Assembly: GCF_002220865.2 (NCBI RefSeq)
Contig: NZ_NHRJ02000007.1
Coordinates: 120,841-184,840 of the forward strand
Length of the DNA stretch: 64,000 nucleotides
DNA from: Paenibacillus xerothermodurans
Lineage (GTDB): Bacteria > Bacillota > Bacilli > Paenibacillales > NBRC-103111
Direction of reading: 5' to 3'
Of the stretch, positions 8,757 through 17,396 are shown piece after piece. The notes under the pieces were generated by a model, which did not search any database, was not told where the DNA came from, and saw only the letters and a program-made list of their open reading frames with translations. The translations under genes were made by a program, and so were the position numbers. How positions within the stretch are numbered: position 1 is the stretch's first letter; every line of letters starts with the position of its first letter.

Positions 8757-10418
8757 TTACTTCCGAGCGTTGAAGCGGTCATAGGCTGCCTGATAGATCT
8801 GCCCAGCCTCCTCGATTCCCATGCTTTTCAGCCTCTCCTGCAACTCATCGATCTTACTCACGGGATCGGTGCCCATTAAAATCCTAAGCACTGTTTCCTG
8901 TTTGTATGTGTTGATATCGCTCATAATCGATCCGAGTGTAGAGCTTTCCTCGGCGGTGAAGCTGAGTGTCGTCGGCGTGTTGAGGGAAGTATCCGCACTG
9001 GCGAAGGTTTTGATGGATTCCTTTTGCTCCGGGAATGGCAGAGAAATCTGGCTCCAGGCATCGTATTCCATCACTTTCGTGTGGCCAAACACCGGCGTCG
9101 CATAATGATAGATTGCCTGCTGAGGCGCTTTGCCGTCCTTGTTCCGCATGATATCATCCGTGTACGTCTTATTGCCGTCTTTAACGGTGTAGCTTTTGCC
9201 CTCGATCCCCCAGTTCAGCAGTGCCTGACCCTCATCTGAGTACATGTAGTCGATCAGCCTGACAATCTCTTTGGGGTACTTGGAGCTGGTACTGATGATC
9301 GCAGAGAGGCCAACCTTCTGAATCGTGGATGCGGCATAATTGTACGGTTTGCCCGCGGGGCCAATCGGCGGTTTTACTCCAATGAGAGAAAAATTCGGAT
9401 TTTTCGTTCTTGCCACCGTTGTCGTGTTGCCGATGAGAGAGCCGAGAGAGCCATATGTCGTTCCTACCAGCTCATTTTGCAGCTTCGTTGTTAATCCTTT
9501 GGAATCGGTGGAAGCGAATTCGGAATCGATCAGACCTTCTTCATACCAGTTGGCCATGGTCGTCAAATAGTCTTTGTACTGCGGCTGCAGCGGACCGTAG
9601 AGTAATTTCCCGCTGGCCGGATCCTTATAAAATCCATCGAGGATGCCCCAAGCGGCCGTAAATTCCGACATACCGCTGCCGATACCGCCAAGCGCAGTAC
9701 CGCTGGGGGCTTTCGCGATGCTGTAAGGAATCTCGTCCGCCTTACCGTTGCCGTTCGGATCTTTTTCTTTGAAAGCTCTGAGCACATTGTGCCATTCATC
9801 AATGGTAGTCGGCGGCTGCAAGCCCAGCTTATCGAGCCAATCCTTACGTATAATCAGTCCGTTGTAACTCGTTCTCATCGGGTCGGGATCCAGCTGGAAA
9901 AAGGAAGGATACGTTCCATCGTCCAACGTGACGTATTTTTTAACCTCGGGATATTTTTCAAGTGCTTTCTTGTAATTCGGCGCATACTTATCCAAATAGT
10001 CATTAAGCTTGATCGCGACGCCATCGTTGATCAATCCCGTGAGCCCGCGAGGTACGCCGGCCCAGTCCCAGAAAATAACATCCGGATAATCCCCGGTCGC
10101 CAGCATCACATTCAACGCTTCATTATTACCGCTATTCGGAGGATGTACGAATTCAATATGAATTCCTGTGCGCTTTTCCAGCTCCTTGAACGCTTCCATT
10201 TCCCCCATGCTTTTCAGTTCGGTTTCGACATAATTGCGTTGATACCATTTGATTGTGATCGGCTTTTCCACGATCGGCAATGACAGCGACTCAGTGCCGG
10301 CAGACTCCGTCGTATCCAACGCGGGCTCAGCCTCTGTGCCGCCGCCCGAGCAGCCCGCCAAAGTACCGCCAAGCAACACATAAGCGAGCAGTGAACGCGA
10401 GACTCTCTTTTTTAACAT
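8757..10418 (-). CDS. Extracellular solute-binding lipoprotein (LplA-like)
   Basis: About 553 residues, sugar-binding lipoprotein of an ABC importer. The lipobox is LAGC with Cys23, followed by a GGGTEAEPA linker. The mature part is an extracellular solute-binding domain (KWYQRNYVETELKSMGEMEAF, then RKDWLDKLGLQPPTTIDEWHNVLRAFK), the long version typical of LplA and YtcQ-like proteins. The start at 10418 follows GGGGGA; two upstream ATGs lack proper spacing. It is the last gene of a four-gene minus-strand run with two permeases and a YesN-type regulator. The substrate is probably an oligosaccharide. No ATPase is encoded here, as is usual when a shared MsmX-like ATPase is used. Confidence 0.92.
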   Translation of the reverse strand: MLKKRVSRSLLAYVLLGGTLAGCSGGGTEAEPALDTTESAGTESLSLPIVEKPITIKWYQRNYVETELKSMGEMEAFKELEKRTGIHIEFVHPPNSGNNEALNVMLATGDYPDVIFWDWAGVPRGLTGLINDGVAIKLNDYLDKYAPNYKKALEKYPEVKKYVTLDDGTYPSFFQLDPDPMRTSYNGLIIRKDWLDKLGLQPPTTIDEWHNVLRAFKEKDPNGNGKADEIPYSIAKAPSGTALGGIGSGMSEFTAAWGILDGFYKDPASGKLLYGPLQPQYKDYLTTMANWYEEGLIDSEFASTDSKGLTTKLQNELVGTTYGSLGSLIGNTTTVARTKNPNFSLIGVKPPIGPAGKPYNYAASTIQKVGLSAIISTSSKYPKEIVRLIDYMYSDEGQALLNWGIEGKSYTVKDGNKTYTDDIMRNKDGKAPQQAIYHYATPVFGHTKVMEYDAWSQISLPFPEQKESIKTFASADTSLNTPTTLSFTAEESSTLGSIMSDINTYKQETVLRILMGTDPVSKIDELQERLKSMGIEEAGQIYQAAYDRFNARK

Positions 10419-10490
10419 GGCATACATCCCCCAACATTCTATGATTAGTTCTAACCGCCATCCGCCGATCAGGATCATACCCTACCGCGG

Positions 10491-11369
10491 CTAACCCTTG
10501 ATCGCGCCGATCATAACCCCTTTGGCAAAATACTTCTGCAGAAAAGGATAGGCAAACAACACAGGAACGGTGGCGACCATAATGGTCGCGTATTTGATGA
10601 CCTCGCTCATATCCTGGCCCTTTTCGTCCACACCGAGCGTGACCATCATGTCGTCCGTTTTGTTATTGATCAATATGTTCCTCAGCACCAGCTGCAAAGG
10701 ATACATCTCAGACTCGTTCAAATAAATGGATGCGTTGAACCACGCATTCCAGTGCCCCACGCCGTAATACAAAATCATAACCGAAATCACAGGCATCGCT
10801 AGCGGGATAATGATTCTGAAAAGAATAGTCCAATCGCCGGCGCCGTCCAGCCTCGCGGATTCTTCCAAGCTCTCCGGGATGGATTGGAAATAGGTCCGCA
10901 TAATGATGAGGTTCATCGTACTGATGAGACCGGGCAGCACGATGGCGCCGATCGTATTCAGCAGGCCCATACTCTTCATCAACAAATACGTCGGAATCAA
11001 GCCCCCGCTGAAAAACATCGTAAAAACAATGAACAGCATAATGTGGTTTCTAAGAAGTACCCCTTTACGTGAAAGCCCATACGCCAGTAAAGCGGTTACA
11101 ATAACATTCAGCGTGGTGCCGACGACAACGTAAATCAACGTATTCTTGTAACCGGACAATATAAGCGGATTGCTCAGCACCAGCTTGTAAGCATCCCATT
11201 GAGCGCCGAGCGGAAACAGAAGCAAGCCGCTGTATGACGCGAGCTCTGCCGGAGAGCTCACGGATGCGAAAGCGACATATAAAAACGGGTATACGGTGGC
11301 AATGGTGAGTACAGTGAGCAGGGTGACGTTGAACACATCGAACAGCTTTTCTCCCAAGTTGTTTTGCAT
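10491..11369 (-). CDS. Carbohydrate ABC transporter permease (LplC/MalG-like)
   Basis: 292 residues with six predicted membrane helices. The BPD_transp_1 EAA motif is seen in ESLEESARLDGAGDWTILFRIIIPLAMP, the contact site for the ATPase. The C-terminus (FLQKYFAKGVMIGAIKG) is characteristic of the LplC/MalG side of sugar importers. The ATG at 11369 has AGGGAGGAG upstream. It lies 10 bases after the stop of the partner permease and 72 bases before the binding protein. Confidence 0.93.
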   Translation of the reverse strand: MQNNLGEKLFDVFNVTLLTVLTIATVYPFLYVAFASVSSPAELASYSGLLLFPLGAQWDAYKLVLSNPLILSGYKNTLIYVVVGTTLNVIVTALLAYGLSRKGVLLRNHIMLFIVFTMFFSGGLIPTYLLMKSMGLLNTIGAIVLPGLISTMNLIIMRTYFQSIPESLEESARLDGAGDWTILFRIIIPLAMPVISVMILYYGVGHWNAWFNASIYLNESEMYPLQLVLRNILINNKTDDMMVTLGVDEKGQDMSEVIKYATIMVATVPVLFAYPFLQKYFAKGVMIGAIKG

Positions 11370-11379
11370 AGGCTCCTCC

Positions 11380-12348
11380 CTACCATAAGCTGGAGTCAGA
11401 AAATTTACGGCTGAGTTTGTTGGCCCCTATCAGCAGGATGAAATTAATGAGCGAGTTAAACAAACCGATAGCGGCACTGTAGCTGTAGCTGGCATCCACC
11501 AAACCTTTTCGGTACACAAAGGACGAGATTACATCCGCTGTTTCATACGTGGAAGGGTTATACAGCAGGATCACCTTTTCAAAGCCCACGTCCATCATGT
11601 GACCGATTCTCAATATCAGCAGGATGATGATTGTCGGCATGATTCCGGGCAGCGTCACGTTCAGCGCTTGCTTCCATCGCCCGGCACCGTCTATCTTGGC
11701 GGCATCGTACAATTCTTGATCAATCCCCGATAACGCGGCCAAGTAGATAATCGAGCTCCACCCGATTTCCTGCCAGATGCCCGAGCTGACGAAAATCGTG
11801 CGAAACAGCTCCCCATTTAAGAGCAAATTATCCCTGCTTCCGCCAAACCAGACGATGATGTCGTTAATCAATCCGTTCTTGGCAGTAAAATCGACGATCA
11901 ATCCGCAAATGACCATTACGGAGACAAAATGCGGCAGGTACGTCAACGTTTGCACGGTACGCTTAAACCACTGCTTGCGCAATTCATTTAACAATAACGC
12001 CAGTATAATCGGAGCCGGGAAGCCGAACAGCAAGGAATAGAAATTGATTAATAATGTGTTCTTGATAATCCGGATAAAATAATAGCTTTGGAAAAAAGCC
12101 TCGAAATGTTTAAAGCCGACCCATTCGCTGCCCCAGATGCCGGCGGCAGGAGTAAATTGCTTGAATGCGATAGTTGCGCCATACATCGGTACATACTGAA
12201 AAATAATGTAGTACAGAATCCCGGGCAGCATCATTAAGTACACATATTTGTTTCTGATGAGATCCTTGAAAAGAACTTGAAGCCCTTGCCGGAGTCTCCT
12301 ATGCTGCTTAATGCGGCTCGCGCTGATCTCCCGGTGGGTCAAAGCCAT
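11380..12348 (-). CDS. Carbohydrate ABC transporter permease (LplB-like)
   Basis: About 322 residues with six membrane helices; the first is in YVYLMMLPGILYYIIFQYVP. The EAA loop is DQELYDAAKIDGAGRWKQALNVTLPGI. The ending NKLSRKFSDSSLW is typical of the LplB subfamily. Start at 12348 (MALTHREIS) has GAGGGAT seven bases upstream, better than the ATG at 12363. It forms the membrane channel with the LplC-like protein. The regulator gene 12494-14794 lies upstream on the same strand with a 145-bp gap. Confidence 0.92.
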   Translation of the reverse strand: MALTHREISASRIKQHRRLRQGLQVLFKDLIRNKYVYLMMLPGILYYIIFQYVPMYGATIAFKQFTPAAGIWGSEWVGFKHFEAFFQSYYFIRIIKNTLLINFYSLLFGFPAPIILALLLNELRKQWFKRTVQTLTYLPHFVSVMVICGLIVDFTAKNGLINDIIVWFGGSRDNLLLNGELFRTIFVSSGIWQEIGWSSIIYLAALSGIDQELYDAAKIDGAGRWKQALNVTLPGIMPTIIILLILRIGHMMDVGFEKVILLYNPSTYETADVISSFVYRKGLVDASYSYSAAIGLFNSLINFILLIGANKLSRKFSDSSLW

Positions 12349-12493
12349 ATGTGCATCCCTCATTCCCTTATTATTGGTTCGAGGTTGATCATAGATAAGA
12401 CGGCGCTTTCAGTAAAGCGGCAATACTTCAAATCCGCTGCTCAAAATTGAGATCCGGCGCTATATAAATTTCACTATCATTTTTTCTGTCCCG

Positions 12494-14794
12494 TTATCTC
12501 CGCTTCTCGCGGTATTCGCTGGGCGTCATGCCCACGTGCTTTTTAAAATTGCGAATAAGCACCACATTGTTTGAATAGCCTACTCTGGCCGCGATCTCCT
12601 GCAGCGATACGGATTGCTCCACCAAATATTTTTTCGCCGCCTCGACTCGCAGCTTATTTACGTAATTCAAGAAGTTCTCGCCGACTTGATCTTTGAACAA
12701 TCCTGATAAATAGCTCGGATTCAAGTTGAACACGCCGGCCACCTTAGTCAGGCTGAGATTGGGGTCTGTGAACGTTTCCCCGATGTACGCCGTAATGCGA
12801 TCCTTTAATTGCGTGCTGTGCTGGTTTTTCTGTGCCTGAATGTGTGCGCAAATTTTCTCATAGATCCACAACAGCGTGTGCTGCATTTCTTGTATGGTAC
12901 GGCTGGAAATCAGGCGCTCGTATGGCTGCGGGCCGTCTGCGAAAATATTCTCAAAATCCATTACGGAAGAATTCAAGACCTTAATGGACGTGCCCATCAA
13001 GTCGAAAAAGAGACAGCGTGCCATCTGCAAAGGCAGATGACGTGTGACGAAATTCATCTGGTACACAGCGCTCATAATTGCGCGCACTTTTGCGATGTCC
13101 CCGTGTTTGATGCTGTGGATGAGCAGTTCTTCCGTCTGGATCGGATAATCATAGGTGGTTTGCGGATTATGCAGGGTTTTGATGTCGCCGAAGTTGATTA
13201 CACTGCTGTAGCCTTTGAGGATCTGGTATTCCATTGCACGGACAGCCTCCTGATAAGAAGCATGAACCCCCTCCAGCTTCTCATGCACGCCGCCAATGCT
13301 AATCGTTATCGTGCTGTGATATTTGAGCCCGATGAATTCGAGAGCTTTCGCCGCTAATTCCTGCAGCTGCATGTCTGCAGCATCATTAGCTTGATCTATG
13401 TTAATCAACAGTGCAACGCGATCCGGATCCAGGTCCACTACGTACGATTGTCCGAGTTCCCTGCCCAGATGCTCCAACACGTTACCGATGACAAACTTCG
13501 AGAAGTTGCGGTCCTTCATCGTACCCCCGCTGTATTGATCGACGTGCACGAGAATCACACAGAAATACCTTTGGTGAAATTCCACACCGATGGATTGCAG
13601 CGCATTCTGTTCGGCCGGAATACTTCCTTGTATCAGCCGCAGAAGCACATTGGAGCGCAGCACCGGCAGCTGCCGCTGCATCGCAGATAAAAACTGTTCT
13701 TTCTCTTTCAACGCGGTGTCAGCCGCCCATTCGATCAGCTTAAGCTCATCTGACGGCTCTTTTGGAACCGTTTTCATTTTTGCTGAAAAGCCATCGGCGA
13801 TCTTTTTAATAGGCTTATATTTTCCTTTAGCAAGGACAACTGCCAGCACAATTCCCGCTAAGATGAGCATTGTGGTCACGCACCACACTAAGTTCGTAAT
13901 CCTTTTTAAATCCTGCCTTATGAAGTCTACAGAGGTCATCAAAATGTAATGACGGTCACGGTGAGGAGAAATAAGAGTGGAAACGAAGTATTCCCGGTTG
14001 TTCATATGAATGAAAAAGCCGCCATCGTTGGCCGACTGTTCTTTTTCCGGCAGTGTATATACCGTTGGATGGCCGATACTCAGCAGACGCTGACCGGATC
14101 CGTCAGACACATAGAGATGCCCAAGCTTCAACTCCCCATCCGACAAAAGTGCTTCCACCTTAGCCATGTCAATGCTGACCACAATCGTTGCAGCCGGCCG
14201 CTTGTTCGTTCCTTGATATACCGATTGCAGCAAACATAACACCTTCTTTGGTGCGGATGCGTCCGTGTACTTGATTTCTGCCGGCCGATAGGCAAGACTG
14301 TGGTTCTGCTGAATGGTGTATTTCCAATGTTCGAATTCCCAGTCCGCATAGCGGTACACATAGCTGGAAAAGTCGTCGACGGCAGCCTTGGCGCTTTCCG
14401 TGACAACGACGGCCGACTTCGGAAAATAAATATAGATGCCTTCGATGAAGCTGTTCGTTTGTTTGTAACGGTTCACATTGCCAATCAATCTGCTCAAATG
14501 ATATTTGTCCGATGTGTTCATGTGTTGGGGGACGTTGACAAACCGCTGGACTTCCGCGTCGAGAGAAAGATTCATCGTGAGCTCTTCAATGCTTCGCAGG
14601 CGGTCGTCCAACACCCGTTGGGACTGCTCTAACAGCGAAGTGTTGTAAAATTCCGTCTCTTTCATGATCAAGCTGGAATACTGCCAATACGTGAACGCAA
14701 CGATCGATAAAGGAATCACAAGCATGAGCAGGTAGGATAACAAAATATTGCTGAACATCGTACGGCGTGTGAACCATCGCAGCTGTCTGGCCAT
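12494..14794 (-). CDS. YesN-type membrane-bound AraC-family regulator
   Basis: 766 residues. A first membrane helix (about 13-35) is followed by an extracytoplasmic sensor region to about 285, then a second helix (LVWCVTTMLILAGIVLAVVL). A cytoplasmic middle part links to the C-terminal AraC double helix-turn-helix (about last 100 residues: LSLTKVAGVFNLNPSYLSGLFK and VSLQEIAARVGYSNNVVLIRNFKKHVGMTPSEYR). Such regulators sense sugars outside the cell and switch on neighbouring LplABC-type operons, which fits the genes immediately downstream. The ATG at 14794 follows AAGGAGGG. Confidence 0.9.
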   Translation of the reverse strand: MARQLRWFTRRTMFSNILLSYLLMLVIPLSIVAFTYWQYSSLIMKETEFYNTSLLEQSQRVLDDRLRSIEELTMNLSLDAEVQRFVNVPQHMNTSDKYHLSRLIGNVNRYKQTNSFIEGIYIYFPKSAVVVTESAKAAVDDFSSYVYRYADWEFEHWKYTIQQNHSLAYRPAEIKYTDASAPKKVLCLLQSVYQGTNKRPAATIVVSIDMAKVEALLSDGELKLGHLYVSDGSGQRLLSIGHPTVYTLPEKEQSANDGGFFIHMNNREYFVSTLISPHRDRHYILMTSVDFIRQDLKRITNLVWCVTTMLILAGIVLAVVLAKGKYKPIKKIADGFSAKMKTVPKEPSDELKLIEWAADTALKEKEQFLSAMQRQLPVLRSNVLLRLIQGSIPAEQNALQSIGVEFHQRYFCVILVHVDQYSGGTMKDRNFSKFVIGNVLEHLGRELGQSYVVDLDPDRVALLINIDQANDAADMQLQELAAKALEFIGLKYHSTITISIGGVHEKLEGVHASYQEAVRAMEYQILKGYSSVINFGDIKTLHNPQTTYDYPIQTEELLIHSIKHGDIAKVRAIMSAVYQMNFVTRHLPLQMARCLFFDLMGTSIKVLNSSVMDFENIFADGPQPYERLISSRTIQEMQHTLLWIYEKICAHIQAQKNQHSTQLKDRITAYIGETFTDPNLSLTKVAGVFNLNPSYLSGLFKDQVGENFLNYVNKLRVEAAKKYLVEQSVSLQEIAARVGYSNNVVLIRNFKKHVGMTPSEYREKRR

Positions 14795-14835
14795 CGATCC
14801 TTTCCCTCCTTGTCATGACGCATAGACATAGCAAA

Positions 14836-14863
14836 GGACCAACCGAATAGTGAAGGTTGGTCC
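14836..14863 (-). terminator. Hairpin terminator after the YdjM-like gene
   Basis: A perfect 9-bp stem (GGACCAACC with GGTTGGTCC, loop of 10) sits 36 bp beyond the stop at 14899 and is followed on the minus strand by TTTGC. Confidence 0.55.
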
Positions 14864-14898
14864 AAATATGAATAGGTGGAATCGCGCATAGTGCGAGC

Positions 14899-15783
14899 TC
14901 AGCTGGCCGCCGGCAGCTCCTTCTCGATTGATTCGAATAAGAACGATTGCCCGTCCCGATAGAACCGAGGATCATAAATTCCAAGCTGCTGCTGGTCATC
15001 TACGACAACTACGAATGGAGACCATTCATACAGCGTTTTGGCTCTCGGGTTACTGGCAAACAGCTTATCCAAATCAGCGTCGTCCTGTGATGTCAGTGTC
15101 GTGAGCAATGTCGGCTGTGACAGTACACTAGCTTTACTTATTTCTACGATGCCGTCCTTTTTGCCGATCATCTGAAACTGAGTTGGGACAAACTCTGCCG
15201 CCAGCGCGAATTGATCATATTTTCCGGCGTATTGATGATACAGCGCGTACCCTTGTGCGGACTGCACCGTGATATGCACCAGCATCAGCACCCACACCCA
15301 CCGGTAAACCCGGTAGGGCTGTTGGACCCGCCGCAGCTTGCTGTACAACAGTCCCCCGAGCATAATCGCCCAAAAGGTCAGGTCGACGATGGGAATCGTC
15401 CCGAACGTAATTCTGTTTTGTGAGAATGGCTCGAAATAGCCCGTGCCCCAAGCATTGAATAGATCGCTGGTGTCATGGATAAAGACAGCGAGCGCGCCCA
15501 TCCCGTACAGCCGCCAGCTTTTCACCCTCCAGAACAGCCAGCTTATGGCAGACAGCAGTGCCGCCCAGAGGGGCACCAGAAACACGGAGTGTGTCAAACC
15601 ACGATGCCACATTTGGTAACGGCCCGCAGTATCCCACCATGCAGATATGACATCGATGTCTGGGATTTGTGATCCGCCTACGGCAGTGACGAACAATGCT
15701 GCCTTCTGCTTGCGGTTCCAATCCGGTTTGGGGACCGCCGCATACAGCGTTAGTCCGAATAAGGTATGTGTGATTGTGTCGAT
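14899..15783 (-). CDS. YdjM-like membrane-bound metal-dependent hydrolase, apparent ATC start
   Basis: About 294 residues. The family's usual N-terminus DTITHTLFGLTLYAA is encoded directly upstream of the first standard start, followed by QIPDIDVISAWW, the HRGLTHS motif and HDTSDLFNAWGT, which hold the predicted metal ligands (His, Asp). Several membrane helices lie in the first half. The frame runs back only to a TAG ten codons further up, with no ATG, GTG or TTG before the conserved N-terminus. A GGAGGGG ribosome site lies just before two ATC codons (15786 and 15783), so translation seems to start at ATC. A TTG at 15705 would lose the conserved N-terminus. Physiological role unknown. Confidence 0.75.
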   Translation of the reverse strand: MDTITHTLFGLTLYAAVPKPDWNRKQKAALFVTAVGGSQIPDIDVISAWWDTAGRYQMWHRGLTHSVFLVPLWAALLSAISWLFWRVKSWRLYGMGALAVFIHDTSDLFNAWGTGYFEPFSQNRITFGTIPIVDLTFWAIMLGGLLYSKLRRVQQPYRVYRWVWVLMLVHITVQSAQGYALYHQYAGKYDQFALAAEFVPTQFQMIGKKDGIVEISKASVLSQPTLLTTLTSQDDADLDKLFASNPRAKTLYEWSPFVVVVDDQQQLGIYDPRFYRDGQSFLFESIEKELPAAS

Positions 15784-15808
15784 GATGTTCCCCTCCCGGA
15801 TCTAAATA

Positions 15809-17053
15809 CTAAGAATCACTCTGCTCCGTCCTAGCTTGCAAGCCGGTTACCCGGAACAAAGGAAGCATTACGATCACACCAATCAAAAATAACATCGCCG
15901 CCGCTTGGTACATCACGACAATGTTGAAGCGCTCCATCAACCAGCCCGAGACACTGATGGTAAGGACCATGGCACCCATAAACATAGGGCTTAGTATGCC
16001 GTTGACCCGGCCTACGAATGATTCCTCCGTGTTTTGCAGAATCATCGTATTGATTCCAATCTGGATGGCAGGCATGACGAGCCCCCCGATAAATTGCACT
16101 ATGAGCGTCAGCCATAGCACCGTGGACAAGCCGGTGGCCACCATACTGATCGCACTGACTCCGAAGCCTATGGCAAGCAGCACCTGCGGGGAGTATTTTT
16201 TGGATAATGCCATCGTCACCCCGCCGCCGACAATCATTGCCAAGCCGCTAGCCATCATAAGCCATTTCAGATCCTCCTTCGGCAGGCCAAGGCGATCTGT
16301 CACCAGAAAGACGCCAAGCGGCTGAATCAGCCCTACCGCCAATCCGGCCGTCAAAAAGCAGCCTCCAAGCGTCGTCAACACTTTCTTGGATCGAACGTAA
16401 CGGAAGCCTGCGGCCATTTCCTCACGCAGTGTAGTACGCGGTTTATCATCCTCTATTTCGCGATCCGGAGGCAGCATTGCAAGTACGACGGCCGACAGGA
16501 TGAACGCAACGCCCATCACTGCGATAGCAATCTCGATGCCGTAGTGTTCGTACACGGACGTACCGAGAGCCGGCCCTAAGATCATAAAGACAGCAAACAT
16601 CGTCTGATAGAGCGACATGCCCAGCGGTATCAGTTCCTCCGGCACATGCATCTTGAATAACCGCATGCCGGACGGTTGGGAAAACTGGGATAAAATAGCT
16701 GACACCAGAGTGGCGAAGAACACAGCTTTCCACGTGCCCAAAGCTAACGTCAGCAGTACAGCAAGTATGGAGACCGCACTCAACAGATCACACCAGACCA
16801 TGGTCCGCTTGGGCTTCCATCGGTCGGCAAAGGTACCGCCGATAAATGAGAAAATAAGAATCGGCGCAAATTCCGCCACCATAATCATCGACACGGCGGT
16901 CGGATTATTGCCTTGAGTCATATCCATCACAAACAGGAGTATTGCAAAATTGCGCACCCAGATTCCGATTTGCAGCAGCAGTCCCGACAACAGGATTGCA
17001 CGCACGTATCGGTTTCGCAGCAGCACCGCCACACCGGGCGATTTTGTTTCCAT
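15809..17053 (-). CDS. MFS transporter (probable drug/metabolite exporter)
   Basis: About 414 residues with twelve predicted membrane helices. The loop 2-3 motif FIGGTFADRWKPKRTMVWCDL corresponds to the MFS signature G-x(3)-D-R-x(2)-R. It resembles the MFS_3 group (macrolide-efflux-like, MefA/YfiS type) in YVRAILLSGLLLQIGIWV and the central acidic loop DREIEDDKPRTTLREEMAAGFRYV. The start at 17053 (METKSPG) follows GGAGAG. The substrate is unknown. The YdjM-like gene follows after 25 bp and may be cotranscribed. Confidence 0.88.
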   Translation of the reverse strand: METKSPGVAVLLRNRYVRAILLSGLLLQIGIWVRNFAILLFVMDMTQGNNPTAVSMIMVAEFAPILIFSFIGGTFADRWKPKRTMVWCDLLSAVSILAVLLTLALGTWKAVFFATLVSAILSQFSQPSGMRLFKMHVPEELIPLGMSLYQTMFAVFMILGPALGTSVYEHYGIEIAIAVMGVAFILSAVVLAMLPPDREIEDDKPRTTLREEMAAGFRYVRSKKVLTTLGGCFLTAGLAVGLIQPLGVFLVTDRLGLPKEDLKWLMMASGLAMIVGGGVTMALSKKYSPQVLLAIGFGVSAISMVATGLSTVLWLTLIVQFIGGLVMPAIQIGINTMILQNTEESFVGRVNGILSPMFMGAMVLTISVSGWLMERFNIVVMYQAAAMLFLIGVIVMLPLFRVTGLQARTEQSDS

Positions 17054-17396
17054 CCATCTCTCCACCCTTCTTTTTTTACAAACATTCAGCTTGTCCCCGT
17101 TTACCCACGCGAACCTGCAACTTCTCACCGCAGCGTCGATGCTCCGAGTGTATTGTTAGTTCGCCGATGTAAGTAAACGTTAAAAAGAAGTCGCTGCGAA
17201 CGGCTAGCTGCGTGGAGTCCCAACCGTAGGTACTGGCAGCGCGAGGGGGCCGCCGATTTGCGGTGAGCGCGGACAAGTGAATCGCCCATCCTGCCCACCT
17301 GTGTACATTATCCGATAAAATATCGTATAGCGCAAAACCAATTTTAGCTGTATCTAAACTTTCCACGCAAGCAATCGTATGTAACACCGGCCTTGA

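Noticed and set aside
17076..17387. 103-codon minus-strand frame upstream of the MFS gene
   Set aside because: No ribosome site and no recognisable fold; the 268-bp gap looks like promoter and leader DNA.
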